A stretch of 15,792 bases of DNA from an uncultured Eubacteriales bacterium (GCA_949297565.1 CASFUI010000258.1:1-15792); one strand, 5' to 3'; counted from the first letter of the stretch, positions 7,199 to 14,714 are shown. The notes: a model not told the origin generated them from the letters alone. Translations and numbers: made by a program.

Positions 7199-8024
7199 AT
7201 GTATTAAAATGGATTTATACCGTATGTTCCATACAAAGGCGTTGTATATAATATGGATAATTATGGCGGCAGGCGTGATTTTTTCCACTTATATGACTAA
7301 AATTGATGAGGAGAATATAAGAAATGAGTCGTCTGCGGTTGAGTTTGAGCAGGAAGCGGTAAGCGTAGGAATGCAGGTTACCCTGAATATAGAAGAGGGA
7401 CAGTCGGTTACAGTTGACGACCAGGTGTATGCAAATCTGAAGGGAACTTTTGTTACATTATTTTTAGCTATATTTACAGTAATATTTTCAACAGCCGACA
7501 TTAACAGCGGATATATTAAGAATATAGGCGGTCAGGTGAAAAGGAGAGAAAGCCTTATATTGTCAAAAACAGTGTCTCTGTTTATATTTACGGCTATTAC
7601 AATGGCGCTGTATTTTATTTTTCAGATTTTATTTCAGAGAATATTTTTCGGAAATATGATATTCAGGGACGCAGGAAGCCTGTTAAGATATTTCGTGGTG
7701 CATATTTTGCTCAATTATGCTATGGTGCTTGTATGTATGGCTTTTTCAATTATATTTAAGCACAATACAATCAGTATGACGCTCTCAATATGCCTTATCA
7801 TGAAGCTTCAGGTTATAATATACAGCTTTATTGACAAAATAATCGAAAAAATGGGCGTTGCGGATTTTCAGCTTATAGAGCATACTGTTATAGGAAAGAT
7901 GTCGCTGATTTCGCTTAATTCAGATAACAGGCAAATGCTGTTCGCATGCCTGACGGCTGTGATATTCGGCGCGGCGTCAGCTTTGATAACAGGTCTCGTT
8001 TTTAAGAGGAGAGATATAGTATGA
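7191..8024 (+). CDS. ABC transporter permease (BcrB/LanE-like)
   Basis: This 277-residue integral membrane protein has about six hydrophobic segments: near residues 17-36, 83-103, 118-143, 160-185, 193-215 and 243-268. There is an extracellular-type loop after the first helix, the layout of ABC-2 permeases. ATG 7191 is chosen because AGGAGG (7177-7182) lies 8 nt upstream; GTG 7182 lies within that site. It forms a transporter with the ATPase just upstream. Its stop overlaps an ATG (8021) that has its own ribosome site but only a seven-codon frame, so a second permease, common in this transporter class, may have been lost here. Confidence 0.82.
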   Translation: MLRCIKMDLYRMFHTKALYIIWIIMAAGVIFSTYMTKIDEENIRNESSAVEFEQEAVSVGMQVTLNIEEGQSVTVDDQVYANLKGTFVTLFLAIFTVIFSTADINSGYIKNIGGQVKRRESLILSKTVSLFIFTAITMALYFIFQILFQRIFFGNMIFRDAGSLLRYFVVHILLNYAMVLVCMAFSIIFKHNTISMTLSICLIMKLQVIIYSFIDKIIEKMGVADFQLIEHTVIGKMSLISLNSDNRQMLFACLTAVIFGAASALITGLVFKRRDIV

Positions 8025-8044
8025 ACAATCAGCTCGATAGCTGA
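8021..8044 (+). other. Seven-codon frame at a gene-start position, possible relic or leader peptide
   Basis: An ATG at 8021 overlaps the permease stop (ATGA) and has AGGAG (8007-8011) 9 nt upstream, which is normal start-site architecture for a coupled downstream gene. The frame encodes only MNNQLDS before TGA. Its coding sequence is the left arm and loop of a strong hairpin. It could be the stump of a deleted second permease gene or a small translated leader for the kinase. No homology can be claimed at this length. Confidence 0.3.
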
Positions 8045-8153
8045 TTGCTCATACAGCTATTTGTTTCTGAGCGAAAGCAAATAGCTTTGATGGCAGATGA
8101 GAAACCGCCTGCGCGGATTTCTCATCGCCTCTTCGCGGCAGGGCGCTCAGAAA
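8021..8153 (+). ncRNA. Candidate structured RNA element: three hairpins and a long-range helix
   Basis: Hairpin 1 pairs 8021-8034 with 8039-8052, 14 positions with one mismatch and loop CGAT. Hairpin 2 pairs AGCTATTTG (8055-8063) with CAAATAGCT (8078-8086) perfectly. Hairpin 3 pairs 8096-8108 with 8113-8126, 13 bp with one bulged A and a CTGC loop. In addition TTTCTGAGCG (8064-8073), inside the loop of hairpin 2, is perfectly complementary to CGCTCAGAAA (8144-8153). This allows a pseudoknot, or an alternative multibranch fold that closes on hairpin 3. None of the stems is followed by a T run, so it is not a simple terminator. It lies between permease and kinase genes. I recognise no known RNA family; an intergenic repeat element is the main alternative. 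Confidence 0.5.
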
Positions 8154-8166
8154 TGGGGATTAGTAT

Positions 8167-9066
8167 ATGATAGTTCTGGTCAGTATACTTATACTTATTA
8201 TTTTAATTATGGTGTTTATATTGGCAAAATACAGGCGGCAGATTAAAGACATCTGCCGCCAGATGTCGTTTCTTATGAAGCATGACAGCAATATGCTGAT
8301 CAGCCGCGACAGTGATTTCGGGGGAATAGGTGAGCTCGCAGATACGCTCAATGAATTTATCTGTCTCAGACAGGAGGAAAAAAGAAATTTTCAGAGGAAA
8401 GAAAAGATTATTTCCGATACCTATACAAATCTCTCGCATGATATACGAACCCCGCTGACATCACTTGACGGATATTTTCAGCTCCTTGAAAACAGCAGCG
8501 ATTGCGATGAGCAGAAAAAATATATAGGGATTATTCAGGAGAGAATTTCCAGCTTAAAGGATATGCTTGAGGAGCTTTTTATGTTTACAAAGTTAAAGAG
8601 TGACGAGTATAAGCTGGAACTGTCACGCTGCTGTCTGAATAAAACTGTAAAAAATACTGTTTTTTCTTATTACGACGAGTGGACAAAGCGAGGCATTATG
8701 CCTTTGATAAGTATACCTGACAGTCTTATTTTTATTGATGGAAATGAGCAGGCGCTCAGAAGAATTTTACAGAATGTAATTAAAAACGGTCTTGACCACG
8801 GAAAAAATAATATAAGCATTTATTTATCGAAGGAGAACGGCTCTGCGCGGCTCTGCGTTATTAATGAGGTGGAAAATCCTGATGAGATAGATGTATCGCA
8901 GGTGTTTGAGAGATTTTACAAGGCAGATTCCGCGAGAAGCAAAACCTCAAGCGGTCTGGGGCTGTCTATTGCGAAAGAGCTGGCTGAGCGGATGAACGGC
9001 AGTCTTGAGGCTCATTTGGACGGTGATAAGTTTTGTATAGAAGCGGTTTTTAAGGCGGTTGAGTGA
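8167..9066 (+). CDS. Sensor histidine kinase with one membrane helix
   Basis: This 299-residue kinase has a single N-terminal hydrophobic helix (about residues 2-20) and almost no external domain. The linker KYRRQIKDICRQMSFLMKHDSNMLIS is typical of kinases next to bacitracin or lantibiotic-type transporters. The phospho-acceptor is His91 in LSHDIRTPLTSL. The N-box is QNVIKNGLDHG (about 202-212) and the G-box is SSGLGLSIAKELAERM (about 261-276). It lacks a sensor domain, so it probably responds through the membrane or through the transporter. Its likely partner is the response regulator at 5452-6156. The ribosome site is weak (GGGG at 8155-8158), directly after the structured element, so expression may be tuned there. 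Confidence 0.9.
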   Translation: MIVLVSILILIILIMVFILAKYRRQIKDICRQMSFLMKHDSNMLISRDSDFGGIGELADTLNEFICLRQEEKRNFQRKEKIISDTYTNLSHDIRTPLTSLDGYFQLLENSSDCDEQKKYIGIIQERISSLKDMLEELFMFTKLKSDEYKLELSRCCLNKTVKNTVFSYYDEWTKRGIMPLISIPDSLIFIDGNEQALRRILQNVIKNGLDHGKNNISIYLSKENGSARLCVINEVENPDEIDVSQVFERFYKADSARSKTSSGLGLSIAKELAERMNGSLEAHLDGDKFCIEAVFKAVE

Positions 9067-9120
9067 AATAAATTATTTAAAAGTCACAGTTTATAATTAG
9101 TTTATAATTTCTTTATATTT

Positions 9121-9153
9121 TTGTTAGCACTCACCTCTTGACAGTGCTAACAA
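9121..9153 (+). promoter_or_regulatory. CIRCE operator (HrcA binding site)
   Basis: TTAGCACTC (9124-9132), a 9-nt spacer, then CAGTGCTAA (9142-9150) matches the CIRCE consensus with one deviation in the right arm (C for the usual first G). As an inverted repeat it extends to 11 perfect pairs, TTGTTAGCACT with AGTGCTAACAA. HrcA represses such sites until heat or misfolded protein titrates GroEL. The hrcA gene is not in this window. Confidence 0.9.
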
Positions 9154-9166
9154 AAAGGACTATAAC
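9138..9166 (+). promoter_or_regulatory. Heat-shock promoter of hsp20
   Basis: TTGACA (9138-9143) and TATAAC (9161-9166) are separated by 17 nt. The -35 hexamer lies in the CIRCE spacer and touches its right arm, so bound HrcA would block polymerase directly. The leader of about 60 nt contains a small inverted repeat, GGAAC (9187-9191) with GTTCC (9201-9205), which does not cover the ribosome site. Confidence 0.85.
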
Positions 9167-9233
9167 ATAGCCAGAAACAAAGAAGAGGAACATTTAAAGA
9201 GTTCCGGTTTATTGAGAAAAGGAGAGATGACTT

Positions 9234-9674
9234 ATGTTAATGCCTAGTATTTTTGGAGAAAACTTATTTAATGATGATTGGATGAATTTTTCATTTCCTG
9301 ATGTAGACAAAGCACTTTACGGAAAGCACGCACAGAATGTGATGAAGACAGATGTCAGAGAAACGGAAGGCGGCTATGAGGTTGATATTGATTTGCCTGG
9401 CTTTAAGAAAGACGAAATCAACGCACAGCTTGAAAACGGTTACCTGACAATCAGCGCGTCAAAGGGACTTGACAAGGAGGAGAAGAATAAAGAAGGAAAA
9501 TATATCCGAAAAGAGCGTTATGCCGGAGCAATGAGCAGAAGCTTTTATGTAGGCGAAGATATTAAACAGGAAGATATTAAAGCTAAGTATGAGGACGGTA
9601 TCCTTAAACTTTCAATTCCTAAGAAAGATGAAAAGGCTGTAGAGAGCAAAAAGTATATCTCAATCGAGGGATGA
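9234..9674 (+). CDS. Small heat shock protein, Hsp20/alpha-crystallin family
   Basis: This is a 146-residue ATP-independent holdase chaperone. After a variable N-terminal arm of about 38 residues, the alpha-crystallin domain begins with MKTDVRETEGGYEVDIDLPGFKKDEINAQLENGYLTISA and continues through the RKERYAGAMSRSFYVGEDI strand. It ends with YEDGILKLSIPKKDE, where GILKL and the following I-P are family hallmarks. The C-terminal tail is short. AGGAG (9220-9224) lies 9 nt before ATG 9234. It is monocistronic, with the CIRCE promoter upstream and a strong terminator downstream. Confidence 0.95.
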   Translation: MLMPSIFGENLFNDDWMNFSFPDVDKALYGKHAQNVMKTDVRETEGGYEVDIDLPGFKKDEINAQLENGYLTISASKGLDKEEKNKEGKYIRKERYAGAMSRSFYVGEDIKQEDIKAKYEDGILKLSIPKKDEKAVESKKYISIEG

Positions 9675-9733
9675 CCTGTTTTATAAATTATAATATAAGG
9701 CTTTAAGATATTATATTTATTTAAAAGCTGAAT

Positions 9734-9777
9734 AAAAAATTCCGCAGTTACTTAAAAAGTGGCTGCGGAATTTTTTT
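9734..9777 (+). terminator. Strong intrinsic terminator after hsp20
   Basis: Positions 9734-9751 pair with 9759-9776 over 18 bp with two G-U pairs, around a 7-nt loop. The core is TTCCGCAG with CTGCGGAA, flanked by an A run on the left and seven T residues on the right. The symmetry of the A and T runs means it could work in both directions. The AT-rich 60 nt before it holds nothing else that I recognise. Confidence 0.9.
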
Positions 9778-9801
9778 ATGCGAACAGAGAGTCAAATTCA
9801 G

Positions 9802-9830
9802 TTGACAAAATCCCATATTGGATTTATACT
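9802..9830 (+). promoter_or_regulatory. Promoter of the MarR-ABC operon with operator in the spacer
   Basis: TTGACA (9802-9807) and TATACT (9825-9830) lie 17 nt apart. The spacer and first base of the -10 box form an 18-nt palindrome, AAATCCCATATTGGATTT (9808-9825), in which 16 of 18 positions are symmetric. A dimeric repressor bound here would cover the promoter exactly, the usual arrangement for a self-regulating MarR gene. Confidence 0.85.
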
Positions 9831-9853
9831 CATTTTCATGCACTATAAAAGTA

Positions 9854-9867
9854 CAATATTGGATTTT
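9854..9867 (+). promoter_or_regulatory. Second probable MarR operator
   Basis: CAATATTGGATTTT repeats 11 nt (ATATTGGATTT) of the promoter palindrome in the same orientation, 41 nt downstream, close to four helical turns. The core CAATATTG is a perfect palindrome, with weaker symmetry outside it. It lies just downstream of the expected transcription start and could support cooperative binding or a roadblock. Confidence 0.6.
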
Positions 9868-9943
9868 GACTTCTGGTTTTTGTATTAAGACAGATAGTGC
9901 TGTTTTGATGAAATTATAATTAAATAACAGGTGAGGTTGGTTG

Positions 9944-10417
9944 ATGGAAAATGATTTTGGGATAAAATCGGTAAAAGCTCAAAATATAGAGCTTAATCGC
10001 ATTTGCAGGAAATTTGATGAGGTTTACCACGAATATGCAGTAAGGTGCGGCATATCGGACGCTTCCTTCTGGGTTTTATATACTCTGTGTGAGAGTGACG
10101 ATGTATATACGCAGAATGATCTTGCTGGCATGTGGTGTTTTCCGAAACAGACTGTCAATTTTGCAATTTCAAAGCTTGTCAATGACGGCTTTATAAGGCT
10201 GGAACAGATTGCTGCCGCGCGAAACAGTAAGGCTGTGCGGCTTACCGACAAGGGGCGTGAGCTTTGCGGGAGAATAATTGCTCCGGTTATTGAGGCAGAA
10301 CAGCGCTCGCTCATGGGAATGGCGGAACAGGAACGGGATTTGCTGATTTCGCTTTCACGGAAACAATATGATAACTTTAAGATGGAAATAGAAAAATATG
10401 TAAATAATGTTGAATAA
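9944..10417 (+). CDS. MarR-family transcriptional regulator
   Basis: This 157-residue protein has the MarR winged-helix layout. An N-terminal dimerisation helix is followed by FWVLYTLCESDDVYTQNDLAGMWCFPKQTVNFAISKLVNDGFI (helix-turn-helix, about residues 43-85), then the wing with RNSKAVRLTDKGREL, and C-terminal helices. The ATG at 9944 has AGGTGAGG (9929-9936) 7 nt upstream; the TTG one codon earlier is less likely. It stands first in an operon with two ABC exporter genes and follows a promoter with palindromic operators. I infer that it represses itself and the exporter until a toxic ligand binds. Confidence 0.92.
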   Translation: MENDFGIKSVKAQNIELNRICRKFDEVYHEYAVRCGISDASFWVLYTLCESDDVYTQNDLAGMWCFPKQTVNFAISKLVNDGFIRLEQIAAARNSKAVRLTDKGRELCGRIIAPVIEAEQRSLMGMAEQERDLLISLSRKQYDNFKMEIEKYVNNVE

Positions 10418-10457
10418 CATAAAAATATAAAAATTGAGGAAGGTAAAAGCTAAGTAT

Positions 10458-12212
10458 ATGAAATTTATTTTGAGATTTTTAAGGCCGTATAAAATAAAGT
10501 GTATGGCTGTTCTTATTACAATTATTATAGATGTTATATGCTCGATGCTTGTTCCTACTATTACTGCCGATATGATTAATATTGCAGTGAGCGGCGGCAG
10601 TATCGATGCAATTATTCAGAGGGGAATTTTAATGCTTTTAGTCTCTCTTTTATCAGGAGGCTGTATGCTTGCCGGAAGCTGGCTTTGCGCAAAGCTCTCC
10701 GCCGGAATAGGAAAAGATATAAGAAATGCTGTCTATGATAAATCGCTTGAGTTTTCTTCGGCTGATTTTGAAGAGTTCGGAACTGCATCGATGATTACGA
10801 GAACTCTTAATGATATTAACGTAATACAGCAGGCGTTTGTGATGTTTATCCAAATGGTTATTCCGGTGCCGTTTATGTGCGTTGTAGGAATATTTTTTGC
10901 GTTCAGAATTAACAGAAATATGGGCTTTCTCATATTGGGAGCTACGTTATTTGTATTAATTTTCGCAATGTTTATTGTAAGCAGGGCGTCGCGTATTTTT
11001 GAGAAGCTTCAGAGCTTTCTGGACAGAATGAATGTAGTTCTTCGCGAAAATATTACTGGTGTTCGTGTTATACGAGCGTTTAATAAAGAGAAGCACGAGA
11101 CTGGCAGAATGAAGAAAACCTTTACGGATTACGCCGTTTCTGCTATACATGCAAACCGTCTGTTTGCAGGACTTGACAGTCTTGCAATGGTGACTATAAA
11201 TATCTGTGTTGTAGCTATTCTTTATCTGGGCGGCAACAATGTCGGCGCGGGTACAATGAAAATAGGAGATATAACAGCGGTCACAGAGTATGCAATATGG
11301 ATTTTGTTTTATATTGTCATGGCTCAGATGGTTATTATTCTTGTTCCGAGAGCGATAATATGTAAAAGGCGTATTGAAGAGGTGCTGTTAAAAACTCCTG
11401 AGATAAAGGACGGTACAGGAAGACTTAAGGATAAAGCAAATGTGTCCGGTAAGGCTGGCATTGGAGATTGTGATGTGATAAGTTTTGAAAATGTTTCGTT
11501 CAGATTTGCGGACGCTGACGAGGATACCCTGAGAGAAATATCATTTTGCTGCAAAAGAGGCGAGACTACTGCCATTATCGGAGGGACAGGCAGCGGAAAA
11601 TCAACGGTTGCAAAGCTGCTTCTTCGTTTCCACGACGTAACGGGAGGGAGAATTTTATTTAAAAATCACGATATAAGAGATATTTCACAGCATGACCTGA
11701 GAGAGCATATCTCGTATGTACCGCAGAAGGCATGGCTTTTTTCGGGTACTGTTGCTGATAATTTAAAATACGGAAATTCCGGAGCGACGAAGGAAGAGAT
11801 GATAAGAGCCCTCTCAACGGCACAGTCTGATTTTGTAAAGGATTTAAAAGGAGGACTTGACGCTTATGTCGCACAGGGCGGAACTAATTATTCCGGAGGA
11901 CAGAGGCAGCGTCTGTCTATTGCCAGAGCGCTTGCGAAAAAGGCTGATTTATATGTGTTCGACGACAGCTTTTCTGCTCTTGATTTTAAGACAGATGCGG
12001 CGCTGCGCCATGCGCTCGAAAAGGAAATTAAAAATTCTGCGGTGTTAATTATAGCTCAGCGAATAAGCACAATAATTCACGCTGACAGAATTATAGTTTT
12101 GGATGACGGGAAAATTGCAGGTATAGGAAGACATGAGGAGCTGTTAAAGAGCTGTCCTGTATACCGTGATATTTCCGAGTCACAGATGAAAGGAGGAGCA
12201 AATGGAAGATAA
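10458..12212 (+). CDS. ABC exporter half-transporter, degenerate ATP site subunit
   Basis: This is a fused membrane-ATPase exporter subunit of 584 residues. About six membrane helices occupy roughly the first 300 residues and the ATPase follows. Walker A is GGTGSGKST (375-383), Q-loop is VPQKAW, and the signature is an intact YSGGQRQ (about 478-484). Walker B reads LYVFDD, with Asp503 in place of the catalytic glutamate. The switch residue is Gln534 (IIAQRIST) instead of histidine. Both changes mark the degenerate-site partner of heterodimeric exporters such as TM287/288 and LmrCD. I chose ATG 10458 because MKFILRFLRPYK is a usual start, but AGGAAGG lies 14 nt upstream, rather far; TTG 10434 is the alternative. 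It overlaps the next gene by 11 nt. Confidence 0.9.
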   Translation: MKFILRFLRPYKIKCMAVLITIIIDVICSMLVPTITADMINIAVSGGSIDAIIQRGILMLLVSLLSGGCMLAGSWLCAKLSAGIGKDIRNAVYDKSLEFSSADFEEFGTASMITRTLNDINVIQQAFVMFIQMVIPVPFMCVVGIFFAFRINRNMGFLILGATLFVLIFAMFIVSRASRIFEKLQSFLDRMNVVLRENITGVRVIRAFNKEKHETGRMKKTFTDYAVSAIHANRLFAGLDSLAMVTINICVVAILYLGGNNVGAGTMKIGDITAVTEYAIWILFYIVMAQMVIILVPRAIICKRRIEEVLLKTPEIKDGTGRLKDKANVSGKAGIGDCDVISFENVSFRFADADEDTLREISFCCKRGETTAIIGGTGSGKSTVAKLLLRFHDVTGGRILFKNHDIRDISQHDLREHISYVPQKAWLFSGTVADNLKYGNSGATKEEMIRALSTAQSDFVKDLKGGLDAYVAQGGTNYSGGQRQRLSIARALAKKADLYVFDDSFSALDFKTDAALRHALEKEIKNSAVLIIAQRISTIIHADRIIVLDDGKIAGIGRHEELLKSCPVYRDISESQMKGGANGR

Positions 12213-14007
12213 TCAGGCTTATTTTGAAGATGAAGTTTTTAAGACCAAGGATATGAAAAAAACCGTAAAACGCTTTATTGCCTCTATGGGAAAACAAAAG
12301 ACAAGATTAATCATAGTTATGCTTTCAGTTGTGTCATATACTTTTTTTACCATTATTGCGCCTCTTTACAGCGCAAGGGTTGTTGACCTTATCTGGAATA
12401 CGATAAAGGAGAATGCAGGCAGTACAGCAGTGTTCAGAATTACATGGCACAACGCCGGACGCCAGATTTTCATGCTGCTTCTTTTATATCTTGCGGCAGC
12501 AGGTTTTTACACGCTTCAAAATTTTTTAATGTCAAGCTTTGCCGAGAGGCTTAATTTACAGCTTAGAAATGAGATAAGCGAGAAGCTCCAGAGACTTCCG
12601 CTGTCATTTTATGACAGGCGTCAGCCGGGAGAGATAATGAGCCGTGCGACAAACGACCTTGACAAGATGTCGGAGGCGCTGCAAACCGGACTGATACGTC
12701 TTTTTGTGGCAGTCGGAACAATTATAGGCTCGGTTATTATGATGCTGTCCTTCAGCGTGCTGCTGACATTAATTTTTCTTGTGTTTATGGCGTTTTCTCT
12801 TACGCTTACAAATATAGTGTCAAGAAAGACGCTCAAGTATGCCGCGGAGCGCCAGCGCTATGTTGGAAAAATGAACAGTCTCATCGAAGAGTCTTACAGC
12901 GGGCGAATGATTATAAAGGCGTTTAATTATGAAAAGCGGAGTTCACAGAGGATTCACAGCGCGGCAGAGGAGCTTGCGCGAGCGTCTGAAAAGACTGATT
13001 TTTTGATGAATGCGGTAAATCCGTCTATACGTTTTGTAAACCGCTGCGGAATGGTAATTATTGTAGCCATCGGAGGATTAATGCTTTTGGATGGAAGATT
13101 GAGTCCGGGAAAGCTTCAGGCATTTTTCCAGTATGTCAATCAGGCTGGAGAGCCGATAACGGAGATGTCGTTTATGATTAACACGATGCAGTCCGCACTG
13201 GCATCTGTGGAAAGAGTGTATGAATTTCTTGATGAGGAAGAGATTTCGGCGGACAGCGAGGACTTAAGAGATATAAAAGCACAGGGAAATGTGAGTTTTA
13301 ATAATGTAAAGTTCGGTTATTTTCCTGATAAAATTCTTATGAAAAATATTTCGTTTGAGGCCCGCAGGGGACAGAAAATAGCTATTGTGGGAAGTACGGG
13401 CGCGGGAAAGACAACGCTTGTAAATCTGCTTATGAGATTTTATGAGGTCAACGGCGGTAGTATTATGCTTGACGGAACAGATACAAAGAAAATTTCAAGG
13501 GCAGCTCTCAGGAGTAATTTCGGAATGGTTTTGCAGGATACATGGCTGTTTGAGGGAACTATTGTGGAAAATATAGCCTACGGCAAACCGGATGCGACAA
13601 GAGAAGAGATTGTAAGAGCGGCAAAAGCGGCGAGAGCAGACTTTTTTATAAGGACGCTGCCGCATGGATACGACACGCTTCTTTGCAATGACGCTGAAAA
13701 TATCTCGGTTAGGCAGAGACAGCTTTTGACGATTGCCAGGGTTATGCTCTGCAATCCGGCGATGCTAATCTTAGACGAGGCGACTTCATCCGTAGATACA
13801 CGCACCGAAATGGAAATCGGAAGGGCGATGAACGCGCTTATGCAGAACAGGACCAGCTTTGTTATTGCTCACCGCTTATCAACTATTGTGGATGCTGATT
13901 TAATTCTCGTCATGAAGAACGGAGACGTTATTGAACAGGGAACACACAGTGAGCTCCTGAAGGCAAACGGTGCATACGCGGAGCTGTATAACAGCCAGTT
14001 TGCATAG
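12202..14007 (+). CDS. ABC exporter half-transporter, catalytic site subunit
   Basis: This 601-residue partner has a cytoplasmic N-terminal stretch, about six membrane helices between residues 35 and 300, and an ATPase. Walker A is GSTGAGKTT (397-405), Q-loop is VLQDTWLF, Walker B is MLILDEATSSVD with Glu526, and the switch is His557 (IAHRLSTI). Its signature reads ISVRQRQ (501-507), so the two central residues of LSGGQ or LSQGQ are Val503 and Arg504. Combined with the upstream subunit this leaves one complete ATP site (this Walker B and histidine plus the partner's SGGQ) and one doubly degenerate site. AAAGGAGGA precedes ATG 12202. The likely role is multidrug or peptide export under MarR control. 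Confidence 0.92.
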   Translation: MEDNQAYFEDEVFKTKDMKKTVKRFIASMGKQKTRLIIVMLSVVSYTFFTIIAPLYSARVVDLIWNTIKENAGSTAVFRITWHNAGRQIFMLLLLYLAAAGFYTLQNFLMSSFAERLNLQLRNEISEKLQRLPLSFYDRRQPGEIMSRATNDLDKMSEALQTGLIRLFVAVGTIIGSVIMMLSFSVLLTLIFLVFMAFSLTLTNIVSRKTLKYAAERQRYVGKMNSLIEESYSGRMIIKAFNYEKRSSQRIHSAAEELARASEKTDFLMNAVNPSIRFVNRCGMVIIVAIGGLMLLDGRLSPGKLQAFFQYVNQAGEPITEMSFMINTMQSALASVERVYEFLDEEEISADSEDLRDIKAQGNVSFNNVKFGYFPDKILMKNISFEARRGQKIAIVGSTGAGKTTLVNLLMRFYEVNGGSIMLDGTDTKKISRAALRSNFGMVLQDTWLFEGTIVENIAYGKPDATREEIVRAAKAARADFFIRTLPHGYDTLLCNDAENISVRQRQLLTIARVMLCNPAMLILDEATSSVDTRTEMEIGRAMNALMQNRTSFVIAHRLSTIVDADLILVMKNGDVIEQGTHSELLKANGAYAELYNSQFA

Positions 14008-14053
14008 TGGACTATGAGACAAGGTCCGAAAAATAGACAGTATATTTTAGAGG

Positions 14054-14099
14054 AGAGGGTGTCTCAAAAGTCATAAGATGACTTTTGGAATTGCCCTCT
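14054..14099 (+). repeat. Inverted repeat downstream of the ABC operon
   Basis: CAAAAGTCAT (14065-14074) pairs perfectly with ATGACTTTTG (14078-14087) around a 3-nt loop. After an internal loop, AGAGGG (14054-14059) pairs with CCCTCT (14094-14099). TGTCTCA (14060-14066) also has an inverted copy at 14015-14021, allowing an alternative fold. There is no proper T run, so a factor-independent terminator is uncertain. The left side GAGGGTGTCTCAAAAGTC resembles ends of some insertion sequences as I remember them, and decayed genes follow directly. Confidence 0.5.
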
Positions 14100-14104
14100 A
14101 CTCT

Positions 14105-14626
14105 TTAGCTGAGCCACTGGCTAATTGTTAATTTGTTTTCTTTCAGTACGGCTGCTATAGTCTCAACAGATATGCCGATATTATACATTTCGTGTGCTGT
14201 TTCATGTTTGGTACGAGAAATTCCCTCTTCAATTCCTTGTTTAATTCCGTCATTATATAAGTCATCGAGTGCTTTGCACATATCTATTTGCACCTCCTTA
14301 TTGTTCCTATATTTTAGCATGCCTAAAATAACTTGTAAATCGCTTTGGAAACACTCAAGATTATCTATTTTGCCTGCATCGACAAGATTAATATGATAAT
14401 CAGGAATATATTTTTGAAGTATGGTATTTTCAATTTCCGTGACGTTAAATTTAAACATATCGTATAAACTTAAAGCACCGTCCCATTCCTTTTCGCCGTA
14501 ATAAAATGTGAGTGTGATTATAGGGATAAGTCTGTCATTTTTTCTGAAACGTGATATGAATTCTGCGCCGGATATGTTGGAAGTGTTAATACGGTTTTCT
14601 TTTGCGACAATAAGGTCATTTTTACG
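14105..14626 (-). pseudogene. Rpn-family nuclease/putative transposase, 5'-truncated remnant
   Basis: The minus-strand frame is open from an upstream stop (14627-14629) to the stop at 14105 and reads about 173 residues. It includes PIITLTFYYGEKEWDGALSLYDMF, YIPDYHINLVDAG and a C-terminal helix rich in lysine and glutamate. These are features of the Rpn (PD-(D/E)XK nuclease, transposase_31-like) proteins common in Clostridia, usually near 300 residues. The homologous segment starts upstream of the first ATG (14458), and no start codon lies between it and the stop. The catalytic N-terminal part is absent. I therefore call it a truncated, probably inactive gene rather than a 117-residue gene from ATG 14458. 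Confidence 0.7.
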
Positions 14627-14714
14627 TTAATTGATATTTAATAGTTATAGTATAAATTGAAACAAATATGCCTGAATCAGCTTAGACACGATTTATTCCA
14701 TAAAAATCCATTAA

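Noticed and set aside
9067..9120. Terminator after the histidine kinase
   Set aside because: The stretch is AT-rich with a direct repeat of GTTTATAATT, but no stem followed by T residues was found.
9941..9943. TTG as start of the MarR gene
   Set aside because: The adjacent ATG at 9944 has an ideal Shine-Dalgarno spacing of 7 nt.
14054..14099. Intrinsic terminator for the exporter operon
   Set aside because: The stem is strong but the following bases lack a T run, so it is listed as an inverted repeat instead.
14133..14396. Plus-strand 87-codon frame opposite the Rpn-type remnant
   Set aside because: The minus strand matches a known protein family across this interval; the plus-strand product is a serine/cysteine-rich antisense shadow.
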